Shown here piece by piece: positions 8,782 to 17,251 of a stretch of 64,000 nucleotides of DNA (position 1 is the first letter of the stretch; every line of letters begins with the position of its first letter). Source of the DNA: Falsirhodobacter sp. 20TX0035. GTDB taxonomy: Bacteria > Pseudomonadota > Alphaproteobacteria > Rhodobacterales > Rhodobacteraceae. The stretch covers positions 1 through 64,000 of the forward strand of contig NZ_JAQMHV010000002.1 in the NCBI RefSeq assembly GCF_028307215.1. The letters are read 5' to 3'. The notes beneath the pieces are model-generated. The model was not told the DNA's origin and made no database searches. It worked only from the letters and a program-made list of their open reading frames with translations. Made by a program: the position numbers and the translations under genes.

Positions 8782-10314
8782 ATGACACCCCCCGCAGGCT
8801 CCTCCGCCGCGAACGATCCCCTGGGCATCGACGACATCACCGTCATCGATCCCGCGACCCTGAAGAAAAGCGTGACGGCGGCCGCCCTCGGCAACGCGAT
8901 GGAGTGGTTCGACTTCGGCGTCTACGGCTTCGTCGCCTACGCCCTGGGTCAGGTCTTCTTCCCCTCGGCCTCCCCCGCCGTGCAGACGATCGCGGCCCTC
9001 GGCACCTTTTCGATCCCCTTCCTCGTCCGGCCCCTCGGCGGCGTGTTCTTCGGCATCATCGGTGACCGGTTGGGCCGGCAGAAGGTGCTGTCGCTGACCA
9101 TCGTCATCATGGCCGTCAGCACGTTCTGCATCGGCCTGATCCCCTCCTACGCCACCATCGGCATCTGGGCGCCCGTCCTTCTCTTGCTGTGCAAGCTGGC
9201 GCAGGGCTTCTCGGTCGGCGGCGAATACACGGGGGCCGCGATCTTCGTGGCCGAATACGCGCCCGACCGGCGGCGCGGCTTTCTGGGAAGTTGGCTCGAC
9301 TTCGGCTCCATCGTGGGCTTCGTCGCGGGCGCGGGCCTTGTGGTGCTGCTGCAATCCATGATGGGCGAACCCGCCTTCCTCGACTGGGGCTGGCGCGTGC
9401 CGTTCTTCGTTGCGGGCCCCCTCGGGCTTCTCGGCCTCTACCTGCGCCACGCGGTCGAAGAAACGCCCGCCTTCACCCAGCACCTGGAGAAGATGGAGCA
9501 GGGCGACAAGGGCGACGTGCAGGACCATCCCCGCGTGTCCATCCGCGAGATCGCGCACAAGTATCGCAAGGCGCTTCTGGTCTGCATGGGCATGGTGCTG
9601 GTCACCAACGTCACCTACTACATGCTGCTGACCTACATGCCGACCTACTTGTCCAGCAACCTCGGCTATTCGCAGCAGAACGGGGTCATGATCATCATCG
9701 CGGTGATGATCGGGATGCTGTTCGTCCAGCCCGTGGTCGGTTTCCTCAGCGACAAGATCGGCCGGCGGCCCTTCCTGATCGCGGGCAGCCTCGGCCTCGT
9801 GGTGCTGGCGGTGCCGTCCTTCGCCCTGATCGGCAGCGACAGCGCGCCGCGGATCTTCCTCGGCCTCCTGATCCTTGCCGTGATCCTGAACTGCTTCACG
9901 GGCGTCATGGCGTCCACCCTGCCGGCGCTGTTCCCCACCCGCATCCGCTACAGCGCGCTGGCCAGTTCGTTCAACGTGGCGATCATCGTGGCGGGCCTGA
10001 CGCCCACCATCGCGGCCCTTCTGGTGGAACGCACCGACAACCTGATGGTGCCCGCCTTCTACCTGATGGTGGCGGCGGTGATCGGCCTGCTGACGGCGGT
10101 GTTCCTGCCCGAAACCGCCAACCGCCCCCTGCGCGGCGACACGCCGAACGCCTCCAGCGCGCAAGAAGCCGCCGTGCTGCTTCAGGAAACCTACGACCGC
10201 ATCGAACAGCGGGTGGAGGATGTGGACGCCGACATCCTGAAGCTGGAGGCTGATCTGGAGGCCCTGCGCCAGAAGCGCGAACGCCTTGTCGGCCAGCACC
10301 CCGAACTGGAATGA
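8782..10314 (+). CDS. proP: ProP-type MHS family osmolyte/H+ symporter
   Basis: A 510-residue major facilitator superfamily transporter of the metabolite:H+ symporter family, close in plan to Escherichia coli ProP (proline/glycine betaine uptake under osmotic stress). The N-terminal signature GNAMEWFDFGVYGFVA is typical of the family, followed by 12 hydrophobic segments, the loop-2 motif GDRLGRQKVL and the loop-8 copy SDKIGRRPFLI. The C-terminus from about residue 455 is a charged heptad-repeat coiled coil (residues YDRIEQRVEDVDADILKLEA and beyond), the element that tunes osmosensing in ProP. The start at 8782 follows AAAGGA; an earlier in-frame ATG adds an unlikely tail. Divergent from the sugar-synthase operon, which suggests a shared role in osmoadaptation. 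Confidence 0.88.
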   Translation: MTPPAGSSAANDPLGIDDITVIDPATLKKSVTAAALGNAMEWFDFGVYGFVAYALGQVFFPSASPAVQTIAALGTFSIPFLVRPLGGVFFGIIGDRLGRQKVLSLTIVIMAVSTFCIGLIPSYATIGIWAPVLLLLCKLAQGFSVGGEYTGAAIFVAEYAPDRRRGFLGSWLDFGSIVGFVAGAGLVVLLQSMMGEPAFLDWGWRVPFFVAGPLGLLGLYLRHAVEETPAFTQHLEKMEQGDKGDVQDHPRVSIREIAHKYRKALLVCMGMVLVTNVTYYMLLTYMPTYLSSNLGYSQQNGVMIIIAVMIGMLFVQPVVGFLSDKIGRRPFLIAGSLGLVVLAVPSFALIGSDSAPRIFLGLLILAVILNCFTGVMASTLPALFPTRIRYSALASSFNVAIIVAGLTPTIAALLVERTDNLMVPAFYLMVAAVIGLLTAVFLPETANRPLRGDTPNASSAQEAAVLLQETYDRIEQRVEDVDADILKLEADLEALRQKRERLVGQHPELE

Positions 10315-10320
10315 ACCGCC

Positions 10321-10341
10321 GGGGGACGGTCCGCCGCCCCC
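10321..10341. terminator. Hairpin between convergent proP and SIP genes
   Basis: GGGGG-A-CGG, loop TCCG, CCG-CCCCC: an eight-pair stem with one bulged A in the 26-base gap between two convergent genes, touching the stop codon of the SIP gene. It lacks a U-tract, so bidirectional termination is plausible but weakly supported. Confidence 0.35.
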
Positions 10342-11081
10342 TACAGGTCCTTGACGGCCGAATCCGCCACGCCCCGCAGCCAGTAACCGGCCGCCGCCGT
10401 CCATTCGCGCGGCAGCCCGCGTTCCACCAGCCGGTCGCGCAGCGCGCGTGCCACTCCGGCCTCGGCCGCGATCCAGGCAAAGGTGCGGGGCGGCAGCGTC
10501 ACCGCCTCCAGCGCCGCCATCATCGGCTCGGCGCGGTGCGACTCCGCCGCGTCCCGATGCACCCAGCGGATCGACAGGGCGGCCTTTGTCTCGAACACCT
10601 GCTCGTCCGCGGCTGAAGGCACAGCCACGATCGCCGTGATCGCGGTGCCCGCCGGCGCCTCCTCGATCCGGCGGCCGATGGCGGGCAACGCGGTTTCGTC
10701 CCCCACCAGAAGCCAGTGGTCGATCGGCCCGCCGATCACCTTGGAGCCACGCGGCCCGCCGATGGTCAGCGTGTCGCCCGCCACCGCCGTCCGCGCCCAG
10801 TCTGCGGCCGGCCCGCCCGGATGATCCACCACGTCCACCACCAGCCCTTCAGGTCCGAACCGCCGGGGGGTGTAATCGCGCATCGCCTCGCCCCCGTCCT
10901 TCGGAACGAACAGCTTGATGTGATCGTCGAACCCCGCGCTGTGGAACCCTTCCAGATCCGGCCCCGCCAGTGTCAGGCGGATCATGTGGGGGGTCAGACG
11001 CTCGGTCCGGGCGACGGTCAGGGTGCGGCGGCGGGTGTCGTGGCGGATGCGGTCGATCCGGGGCAGTTCTGTCATGGTCAT
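10341..11081 (-). CDS. Siderophore-interacting FAD/NAD(P)H protein (ViuB/YqjH type)
   Basis: A 246-residue cytoplasmic flavoprotein of the siderophore-interacting family, which reduces ferric siderophores to release iron. The N-terminal FAD-binding barrel shows VARTERLTPHMIRLTLAG and the flavin motif MRDYTPRRF. The C-terminal SIP domain shows WLLVGDETALPAIGRRIEE and a terminal AAAGYWLRG. The start is at 11081 (MTMTEL) behind AAGGAAGG; the longer frame upstream has no such signal. It stands alone, convergent with proP. No siderophore uptake genes are visible. Confidence 0.88.
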   Translation of the reverse strand: MTMTELPRIDRIRHDTRRRTLTVARTERLTPHMIRLTLAGPDLEGFHSAGFDDHIKLFVPKDGGEAMRDYTPRRFGPEGLVVDVVDHPGGPAADWARTAVAGDTLTIGGPRGSKVIGGPIDHWLLVGDETALPAIGRRIEEAPAGTAITAIVAVPSAADEQVFETKAALSIRWVHRDAAESHRAEPMMAALEAVTLPPRTFAWIAAEAGVARALRDRLVERGLPREWTAAAGYWLRGVADSAVKDL

Positions 11082-11245
11082 GTCCTTCCTTGGGCGGCGC
11101 GCACGGGGGCCGGAGGGGGGACAAACCTGTGGTCGATGTTCCGCCCGCCAGCCGGCAGCTGTGGGCCCTGACGGTGCAGGGGGGGGCATGGCGCGCCGGC
11201 CCCCACGCTACCGCGCGCGACGGGCCTTGCCAAGACGGGGGCCGA

Positions 11246-11929
11246 TCAATGCCCCGTGCGCTTGACCACGATCATCGCCGTCTTCACCAGCAGCCCGAAG
11301 TCCTGCCGCAGGCCAAGGTTGCGGAAATAGCGCGCGTCATACTGCACCCGCGCCACGAAGGTGGTGGCGTTGCGCCCTTCCACCTGCCACAGGCCGGTGA
11401 TGCCCGGACGCATCCGGAAATACACCCGCCCGCCCGCCGCGCGGTACAGCGCCTCCTGATCCTTCAGGAAAGGGCGCGGGCCAACAAAGCTCATGTCGCC
11501 GGTCAGCACGTTGAAGATCTGCGGCAGTTCGTCCAGCGAGGTCGCGCGCAGCAGCCGCCCGAGGGGGGTGATGCGCGGATCGTCCATCAGCTTCTGGTTC
11601 ACCAGCCATTCCTGCGCGCGCACCGGATCGCTGTCGCACATCCGCTGCAACGCGGCTTCGGCGTCCACGACCATGGTGCGCAGCTTCCAGCAGGGAAAGA
11701 CCCGCGCCCCCAGCCCCACGCGCGGCTGGATGAAGAAGCCGGGCCCGCCGTCCAGCCGCACCAGCAGCCAAAGGCACAGGATCACCGGAAGGATCACGGG
11801 AAGAAGCAGAAGGCACAGGGCGACGTCCACCGCCCGCTTGCCCCCACCGCGATAAAGCCGAAGGCGGGCCCGGCCCGCACCGGCCCCAAGGCTCGCCTCC
11901 CGTCCGACGAACACGGGTTTCACACGCAT
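11246..11929 (-). CDS. Undecaprenyl-phosphate sugar phosphotransferase (ExoY/PssA type)
   Basis: A 227-residue bacterial sugar transferase that starts exopolysaccharide repeat synthesis by placing a sugar-1-phosphate on undecaprenyl phosphate. One N-terminal membrane helix (about residues 30-55, KRAVDVALCLLLLPVILPVI) precedes the cytosolic catalytic part, with KLRTM, LRATSLDELPQIFNVL, GDMSFVGPRP and PGITGLWQVEGRN motifs. The length matches single-helix ExoY-like enzymes rather than the large WbaP form. The ATG at 11929 is preferred over a TTG at 11971. It heads the exopolysaccharide region at 11.2-18.1 kb but is transcribed alone. Confidence 0.88.
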   Translation of the reverse strand: MRVKPVFVGREASLGAGAGRARLRLYRGGGKRAVDVALCLLLLPVILPVILCLWLLVRLDGGPGFFIQPRVGLGARVFPCWKLRTMVVDAEAALQRMCDSDPVRAQEWLVNQKLMDDPRITPLGRLLRATSLDELPQIFNVLTGDMSFVGPRPFLKDQEALYRAAGGRVYFRMRPGITGLWQVEGRNATTFVARVQYDARYFRNLGLRQDFGLLVKTAMIVVKRTGH

Positions 11930-12155
11930 GCCATTCACCAAAACAACAAGGGACCAGGGGGGAAGGAACAATAAGGAACGATCAACCTCGGCAGCATGCC
12001 GGATATGGTTAACACAACCCTAACGGGAGCGTCCGCTCAAGCAAAAGATCACGCTTTCGTGCACAATCCGCAAAATTTTATTCGAATTGCCTTTATTTGA
12101 GGCTCCATCCGCCACAGGGTGTTCCGTTTCCCGGACACGGCCAAAAGCGGCACCC
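11930..12155 (-). promoter_or_regulatory. AT-rich upstream region of the sugar transferase gene
   Basis: 226 bases with no recognisable gene, unusually AT-rich between about 11965 and 12105 (for example CAAAATTTTATTCGAATTG). The position upstream of the priming sugar transferase suggests its promoter and control region. No exact promoter hexamers are called. Confidence 0.3.
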
Positions 12156-12362
12156 TCAGCGACCGTGGTCGTGAACCCCCTGTCGACGGGGCTCTGCAGC
12201 CCGTCGGACCTTTCTCCGCAGACGAATCAGCACGATCACCGCCACGGCCGGCACGCCCGACACCAGAAGGGCCACCAGTGCGAACCAAAGCGATCCCGTC
12301 AGGAACCACACGAGCCCTGCGACCGCATAGGCCACAACCGCCGCCACAAAGACTATGCCCAT
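12156..12362 (-). CDS. Small two-helix membrane protein
   Basis: A 68-residue protein with two adjacent hydrophobic segments (about residues 3-24 and 26-46), a basic stretch RLRRKVRR, and a histidine-bearing tail. ATG at 12362 follows AAGGGGGCGG. It sits between the sugar transferase and the beta-helix gene on the same strand, with AT-rich flanks on both sides. No family is recognised. Coding status rests on the hydrophobic pattern, the ribosome binding site and the position; it could be a chance frame. Confidence 0.5.
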   Translation of the reverse strand: MGIVFVAAVVAYAVAGLVWFLTGSLWFALVALLVSGVPAVAVIVLIRLRRKVRRAAEPRRQGVHDHGR

Positions 12363-12477
12363 TCCGCCCCCTTCTTCCGTCCAACCCGTGCATCATCGAA
12401 CGGACCCGGCATGGACCACCTATACACGATTGGCGAGGAGAAAATTATACTTTTGGTCACGTTCCCATGACGGTGCG

Positions 12478-13713
12478 CTATTGCGCTTCCAGCGCGCCCA
12501 TGTCCACGCCACCGCCCTGCGGCCGCGCCACGCCGCGCAGATCACCCCCCGGCGCCCCCGCCGCGCGCCCCATGTCGCGGAACGGGCCCACCGGCGTGTA
12601 ATCCCCCGCCGCCGCATCGGCAAAGCCGACAAAGCGGGTGCGCCCGGTCACACGCAGGTTCCCCACCTCCGTCGCCTGCCCGACGAAATCGCCCGCCAGG
12701 TTGTTGAACACCGCCACGTCCCGGCTGGGCGGCCCGTTCTTCAGCGGGCTGACCATGATCCAGCCCCGCCCCGGCTCCGCCCCCTCGGGGGCCAGAACCG
12801 TGTTGTTCACGATCTCCCCCCCGATCCCGCCATAGAGGGAGATGCCGTGCCACGCCCCCACCACGATCAGGTTGTTGCGGATCACGAAATTCTCGAACAC
12901 CCCGTCGAACAGGCCGATCCCCTGCAAGGACCCGCGCAGCGGATGATCCGGCGCCCCCGTCCATTCCAGGATCGTGTTCCCCTCGATCACCACATCGCGG
13001 ATCGCCCCGCCCCCCCGCGGCGCCCAGGACTGGAACCCGTCATCGTGGTTGTCATCCAGACCGAACGCATCCTGCACCCGGTTCCCCCGGAACAGCCCGC
13101 CATCCCCCAGCCCCCGCATCCCGTCGCCGCCGAACCCCTCCACCCGGTTGTCCAGCACCCGGGCGTGAGTGCCCGAAACCGTGATCCCGAAATCCACCCC
13201 GCGCAGCCGGTTGCCCTCCACCGTCACGTGATCGCCCGCCACCGTTAGCCCATCCCGCCGCCAAGCCGCCCAGTCCCCTTCCGACCACGCCATGTAATCG
13301 GCGCCCCCCGGCCCGCCCATCAGGTCCATCCCTGCCAGCCGAAGGCGCGAACTGGTCTTGTCCACCCCCACCAGCGGCCCCGCCGCCCCCCCGGCCACCA
13401 AGGGCCAGACCGACCACCCCCGCAGATCCAGATCCGAACTTCCCGCGATCGAAAGCGATGTCGCATGCGCCCCCTCCGCCTCGATCACCACGGGGGCAGG
13501 GGGACGACGGTCGCGGATCTTCACCGCCCCATACTCCCCCGGCAGCACCACGATCCGGCCGCCTTCAGGCACGGCGTCCAGCGCAAGGTCCAGCGTGGCA
13601 AAGGGCGCCTCCCGCGTTCCCACCCCCGGCCCCGGTCCTTCCGCGACGAACACCTGCGCCCAACCCGCGCCCGCCCATCCCAGCAAAGCCAGCACCAAGG
13701 CGAGTCCCCGCAT
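12478..13713 (-). CDS. Secreted right-handed beta-helix protein
   Basis: A 411-residue exported protein with a clear Sec signal peptide (MRGLALVLALLGWAGAGWAQ, cleavage near residue 20). The mature part opens with a pectate-lyase-like rung series: FATLDLALDAVPEGGRIVVL, then many short strands with asparagine ladders (EGNRLRG, DNRVEGFGGDG, RGNRVQDAFG, RNNLIVVGAWHGISL, VNNTVL), typical of right-handed parallel beta-helices. These act as polysaccharide lyases, epimerases or acceptors. The ATG at 13713 coincides with the stop of the preceding PssE-like gene. Likely periplasmic or secreted processing of the polysaccharide made by the neighbours (inference). No catalytic residues can be fixed. Confidence 0.82.
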   Translation of the reverse strand: MRGLALVLALLGWAGAGWAQVFVAEGPGPGVGTREAPFATLDLALDAVPEGGRIVVLPGEYGAVKIRDRRPPAPVVIEAEGAHATSLSIAGSSDLDLRGWSVWPLVAGGAAGPLVGVDKTSSRLRLAGMDLMGGPGGADYMAWSEGDWAAWRRDGLTVAGDHVTVEGNRLRGVDFGITVSGTHARVLDNRVEGFGGDGMRGLGDGGLFRGNRVQDAFGLDDNHDDGFQSWAPRGGGAIRDVVIEGNTILEWTGAPDHPLRGSLQGIGLFDGVFENFVIRNNLIVVGAWHGISLYGGIGGEIVNNTVLAPEGAEPGRGWIMVSPLKNGPPSRDVAVFNNLAGDFVGQATEVGNLRVTGRTRFVGFADAAAGDYTPVGPFRDMGRAAGAPGGDLRGVARPQGGGVDMGALEAQ

Positions 13714-14180
13714 CACCCCACGAAATCCCGCAACCGCGCCAGCAGCGCCTGATGCGAAGGGCTGCGCCCGTCCCGCGCCGGCTCCAGATCCCCTTGCCGC
13801 AGCAGCGCGGCCAGATCCGGCACCTCCCACGCCACATAGATGCCGGGAAGTCCCTGCAACTGCCGCGCCGTAGCCGACTGGTGGTCGTTGCGATGCTCGC
13901 CCAGCCCGTGACGGCGCGGCAGCACCACCAGCGGCTTGCCGAAACGCCGCGCCGACAGCACCGTCCCGATCCCCGCATGGGCCACCACCACCCGCGCCGC
14001 CCGGAACAGGTCGGAAAACGCGTCCGGTGTCAGGCTCTCGCGCAGGTCCAGCCCCGGCCGTGCGGCTTCCCCCGGGCCGGCCTGCGCCACCACCGGCTCC
14101 CCCAGATCGGGGGCCAGCGCCGCCAGCGCGTCGATCAGGCGCGGAAAGGGCAGCTGCGTGCCCACGGTCGCAAAGATCAC
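13713..14180 (-). CDS. PssE-like (Alg13-type) glycosyltransferase catalytic subunit
   Basis: A 155-residue half glycosyltransferase, equivalent to the C-terminal donor domain of MurG-type enzymes. It opens with IFATVGTQLPFPRLIDALA and carries VVVAHAGIGTVLSARRFGKP, the UDP-sugar site of Alg13/PssE. The start is GTG at 14180, which overlaps the stop of the PssD-like gene by four bases (GTGA), so the two subunits are coupled. In rhizobial exopolysaccharide synthesis PssD and PssE act as a pair that adds glucuronate; the donor here is inferred only. A longer upstream frame is out of register with the real PssD gene. Confidence 0.83.
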   Translation of the reverse strand: MIFATVGTQLPFPRLIDALAALAPDLGEPVVAQAGPGEAARPGLDLRESLTPDAFSDLFRAARVVVAHAGIGTVLSARRFGKPLVVLPRRHGLGEHRNDHQSATARQLQGLPGIYVAWEVPDLAALLRQGDLEPARDGRSPSHQALLARLRDFVG

Positions 14181-14632
14181 AGCACCGCCCCCGCATATTC
14201 GGCGCCCGCATCCCGGGCTACATGCTCCCACTGGCTCAGCCACAGATGGGCGACGCGCCGGGCCAAGCGGCCCGACATTGACATCTCCTCGGCATTGGCC
14301 ACGCTGTCCACCCAGATGGTCCGCGCCCCGAACAGCCGCCCCAAGGCCAAGGCAATCACCCCCGGCAGCGCCCCGGTCGAAATCACCACGTCCGGCCGCC
14401 GCGCGATCATCCGGCGCAGAAGGGCCCATGTCGTGCGCAGCACCGCCAGCGGCGCGTTGCGGTTGCAATCGGGGATGATGGTCGCCGGCCGCGCGTCGAA
14501 CGCCTCGGGCAGCCCCGGCAACGTCGTCGCGAAATGCAGCTCATGCGCCTCGAACGCACCGCGCAGCAGCATCAGCTGCTGCCAGTGCCCCCCGCCCGAG
14601 GCGACGGCCAGGATGCGCTTCGGCCCCGCCAT
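14177..14632 (-). CDS. PssD-like (Alg14-type) glycosyltransferase membrane-anchor subunit
   Basis: A 151-residue half glycosyltransferase corresponding to the acceptor-binding Alg14/PssD domain. Motifs seen: RILAVASGGGHWQQLMLL at the N-terminus and PDVVISTGALPGVIALALG (the second a hydrophobic segment) in the middle, then TIWVDSVANAEEMSMSG. It begins two bases after the acyltransferase stop and overlaps the PssE-like start. Together the two proteins should form one membrane-associated transferase extending a lipid-linked exopolysaccharide precursor. Confidence 0.85.
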   Translation of the reverse strand: MAGPKRILAVASGGGHWQQLMLLRGAFEAHELHFATTLPGLPEAFDARPATIIPDCNRNAPLAVLRTTWALLRRMIARRPDVVISTGALPGVIALALGRLFGARTIWVDSVANAEEMSMSGRLARRVAHLWLSQWEHVARDAGAEYAGAVL

Positions 14633-14634
14633 CC

Positions 14635-15735
14635 TCAGGCCACCGGCGCCGCGGGCGCACGGCCCCGCGACGCAAAAATCGTCTTCCACCGCAGCGCCGG
14701 CTGTTCCACCAGATGCCAGGACAGCACGGCGCAGACCAGCGTGGGCGGCAGGGCGTAGATCACGTTCTCCATCGGCGTCTGCGGCCCGAACAGCCACACC
14801 ACCAGCCCCTGCACTGGAAAGGCATAGATGTAGGTGCCGTAGGAATAATCCCCCACCCGGTTGTAGCCGCGGATCCACCCCCCCGGCACATAGGCCAGCC
14901 AGAAGGTCACATAGGCCAGCGTCACCAGAAACAGCGCCTCGCCTGCCAGATTGCCCCCCACCAGATAGGCCGCCGCCATCAGGCCAAGGGCCACCGGCAG
15001 GCTCAGCACGATCCGGGCGCGCCAGACATAAGCGGCCACCCCGATCCCGAAGGCCAACCCCAGTTCGGGCAGCGACCGGATCAGCCGCGGCAGGGGCAGC
15101 AGCCCCATCTCCTGCATCAGCCAGAAGGCCACGATTACCGCCAGGGCCAGCACCGCCCCCGCGGACGGACGCACCAGCCCCGCCAGCGCGGCCAGAAACA
15201 CCCCGGCATAGCAAAACGCCTCATACCGCAGCGTCCAGATCGACCCTTCGACCGTGGGCCATGGAAGATCCTCGAACACCCCGGGCAGAGTATAGGACGG
15301 ATGCAGCAGCAGGCTGTTGCGCAGCACGAACTCGTACACCTCCGGATGCGTCAGATACACGCCCGCCGGCAGCTCCGTGACCAGCAGCCCCAGCCCGAAG
15401 GCCACCACCAGCACGCTGACCACCAGCCCCGGCAGCAGGCGCAGCGCGCGCGACACCAGAAAGGTCCGCCCGTCGCCGCGCGTGGCGCTGGCCGCAATCA
15501 GAAAGCCCGACAGGATGAAGAACACCAGCACCGCGATGCCGCCCAGGGACATCCCCACCAGCGCCTCCAGCCGCTCCAGCGCTTCCAGCAACTCCAGCTC
15601 CCCCGGCGGGTCGCCCACCTCCGGGCCCAGCGTGATCGGAACGGCGTGCGAGACGAGGACCGCGGTCGCCGCGATCATCCTCAACAGGTTAAGGTTGTTG
15701 TCGCGCCCCGCGCTGACCGACCCCAAGGTCACCAT
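14635..15735 (-). CDS. Acyltransferase 3 family membrane O-acyltransferase
   Basis: A 366-residue integral membrane protein of the acyltransferase-3 (OafA/ExoZ) family, which adds acetyl or similar groups to polysaccharides. The N-terminus NNLNLLRMIAATAVLVSHAV holds the family's RxxA and histidine, and FFILSGFLIAAS follows near residue 77. About ten hydrophobic helices span the rest. It is first in the operon with PssD, PssE and beta-helix genes, divergent from the polymerase gene. Probable role: acylation of the exopolysaccharide; acyl donor unknown. Confidence 0.87.
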   Translation of the reverse strand: MVTLGSVSAGRDNNLNLLRMIAATAVLVSHAVPITLGPEVGDPPGELELLEALERLEALVGMSLGGIAVLVFFILSGFLIAASATRGDGRTFLVSRALRLLPGLVVSVLVVAFGLGLLVTELPAGVYLTHPEVYEFVLRNSLLLHPSYTLPGVFEDLPWPTVEGSIWTLRYEAFCYAGVFLAALAGLVRPSAGAVLALAVIVAFWLMQEMGLLPLPRLIRSLPELGLAFGIGVAAYVWRARIVLSLPVALGLMAAAYLVGGNLAGEALFLVTLAYVTFWLAYVPGGWIRGYNRVGDYSYGTYIYAFPVQGLVVWLFGPQTPMENVIYALPPTLVCAVLSWHLVEQPALRWKTIFASRGRAPAAPVA

Positions 15736-15904
15736 TCAACCATCCTATCTGCCCATGAACAAAGGCTACGCGCGTCATCCCCACCCGGCAATCCGGCAAT
15801 TCTACAATTCTCATAATATTTTTACAGCACAACCCAAGGTAGTTATTGACTCACCGTCGAACCCCGCCCCAACTCAACACGACCCCCTTGCAAAGGGCCC
15901 CCCG
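15736..15904. promoter_or_regulatory. AT-rich divergent promoter region of the exopolysaccharide cluster
   Basis: 169 bases between the acyltransferase (minus) and the polymerase (plus). The segment 15795-15860 is strikingly AT-rich (TCATAATATTTTTACAGC), unlike the flanking coding DNA. It most likely carries the promoters of both exopolysaccharide operons. An in-frame ATG at 15755 for the polymerase would run through this AT-rich DNA and is not favoured. Confidence 0.4.
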
Positions 15905-17251
15905 GTGGCAACCACGGACATCACGGACATCCCCGCCCCGGACCGGGCGGCGCAAGGATCCCGGGCGCGCACCGCCTGCCTCGTGGTGATGCTGATCTCC
16001 ATGCTGCTGCCCGTGTCGCGCGAATTCGGTGGCCTGCGCCTGTCGCCCAGCCGGGCGCTGCTGCTGATCGGGGTGCTGCCGTGCATCGCGATGGTGCTGC
16101 GCCGCCGCGCCGGGCGCGTCACCGCGCTTGATGTCACAATGCTGGCGCTGGCGGGCTGGATGATCCTCTCGCTCGGCGTGGTCACGGGCGGCGCGCGCCT
16201 GCCCTTCGCCGCCATCACGGCGGTGGAGCTTGTGGGCGGCTACTTCGTCGCCCGCATCCTCGTGCAGTCGGAAGGCGACTACCGCCTCGTGTGGCGCTGC
16301 CTCGTGATCGCGATCCTGTGCCTTCTGCCCGCCACCATCATCGAAAACCGGACGGGGCAGCTCGTCATCCACGACCTCCTCGCCCCCTTGGGCGACACCT
16401 CCTACCGCCAGCAAAGCGCCTATGGCCGCATGGGCCTCGAACGCGTCTACGGCCCATTCGAACACCCCATCCTGTGGGGCATGTTTGGCGCGCTTTCCAT
16501 CGCCAACGTCTTCATGCTGTCGAAATCGTGGTGGCGGCTCGCGCTCCTTCTGCCCTTCCTCGTCTATTCCAGCTTCTCCTCCATGTCCTCGGGCGCGATG
16601 ATGGTGATGTCGCTTCAGGTGATGCTGCTGGCGTGGAACGTCGCCACCCGCGGGCGGTGGAAGCTGCTGCTCCTCCTCTTCGCGATCCTTTATGTCGTGA
16701 TCGACCTGTCGTCGAACCGCACGCCCGTCACGCTCCTGATCGGGACGTTCACGTTCAACGCCTTTTCCAGCTATGTCCGCATCCTGATCTTCGACTACGG
16801 ATGGGCCGCAGTGATGGACAACCCCCTTTTCGGCATCGGCTTCAACGACTGGCCGCGGCCCCCTTGGCTCACCAACTCGGTCGACAACTTCTGGCTGATG
16901 CAATGCATGCGCTACGGCCTTGTCGGCGGCGGGCTGACGCTGGGCCTGTTCCTGCTGCACCTGTGGCGGGTCGTGGGCGCGCGCCTGCCCGACCGGGCGC
17001 TGGCGCGCCTGCGGGTCGGCCACGCCATCAGCCTTGTCGCGCTGATGTTCGCGCTGGCCACGGTCCACATCTGGGGCGCGTTCAGCAGCTTTGTCATGTT
17101 CTACATCGGCGCGGGGGTCTTCCTTTACAGCCGCACCCACGACAGCGAGGCCCCCCCGCCCGCGCCCATCAACCTCCGCCCGCCGCTGCGCCTCAGCCGG
17201 TTCGACCCGGTGCACATCCGCCGCCCGGCCCTGCACGGACATCCCACATGA
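15905..17251 (+). CDS. O-antigen ligase/polymerase-like membrane protein
   Basis: About 448 residues with ten or more hydrophobic helices and a large periplasmic-type loop (MGLERVYGPFEHPILWGMFG), the layout of Wzy/WaaL-type polymerases and ligases. The later NPLFGIGFNDWPRP resembles the conserved GxGxG/N segment of the family. GTG at 15905 is the chosen start, since DNA before it is AT-rich intergenic. An ATG at 15755 in the same frame is the alternative. The stop overlaps the next gene's ATG (ATGA, 17248-17251). Expected role: polymerisation of exopolysaccharide units at the inner membrane. Confidence 0.78.
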   Translation: MATTDITDIPAPDRAAQGSRARTACLVVMLISMLLPVSREFGGLRLSPSRALLLIGVLPCIAMVLRRRAGRVTALDVTMLALAGWMILSLGVVTGGARLPFAAITAVELVGGYFVARILVQSEGDYRLVWRCLVIAILCLLPATIIENRTGQLVIHDLLAPLGDTSYRQQSAYGRMGLERVYGPFEHPILWGMFGALSIANVFMLSKSWWRLALLLPFLVYSSFSSMSSGAMMVMSLQVMLLAWNVATRGRWKLLLLLFAILYVVIDLSSNRTPVTLLIGTFTFNAFSSYVRILIFDYGWAAVMDNPLFGIGFNDWPRPPWLTNSVDNFWLMQCMRYGLVGGGLTLGLFLLHLWRVVGARLPDRALARLRVGHAISLVALMFALATVHIWGAFSSFVMFYIGAGVFLYSRTHDSEAPPPAPINLRPPLRLSRFDPVHIRRPALHGHPT

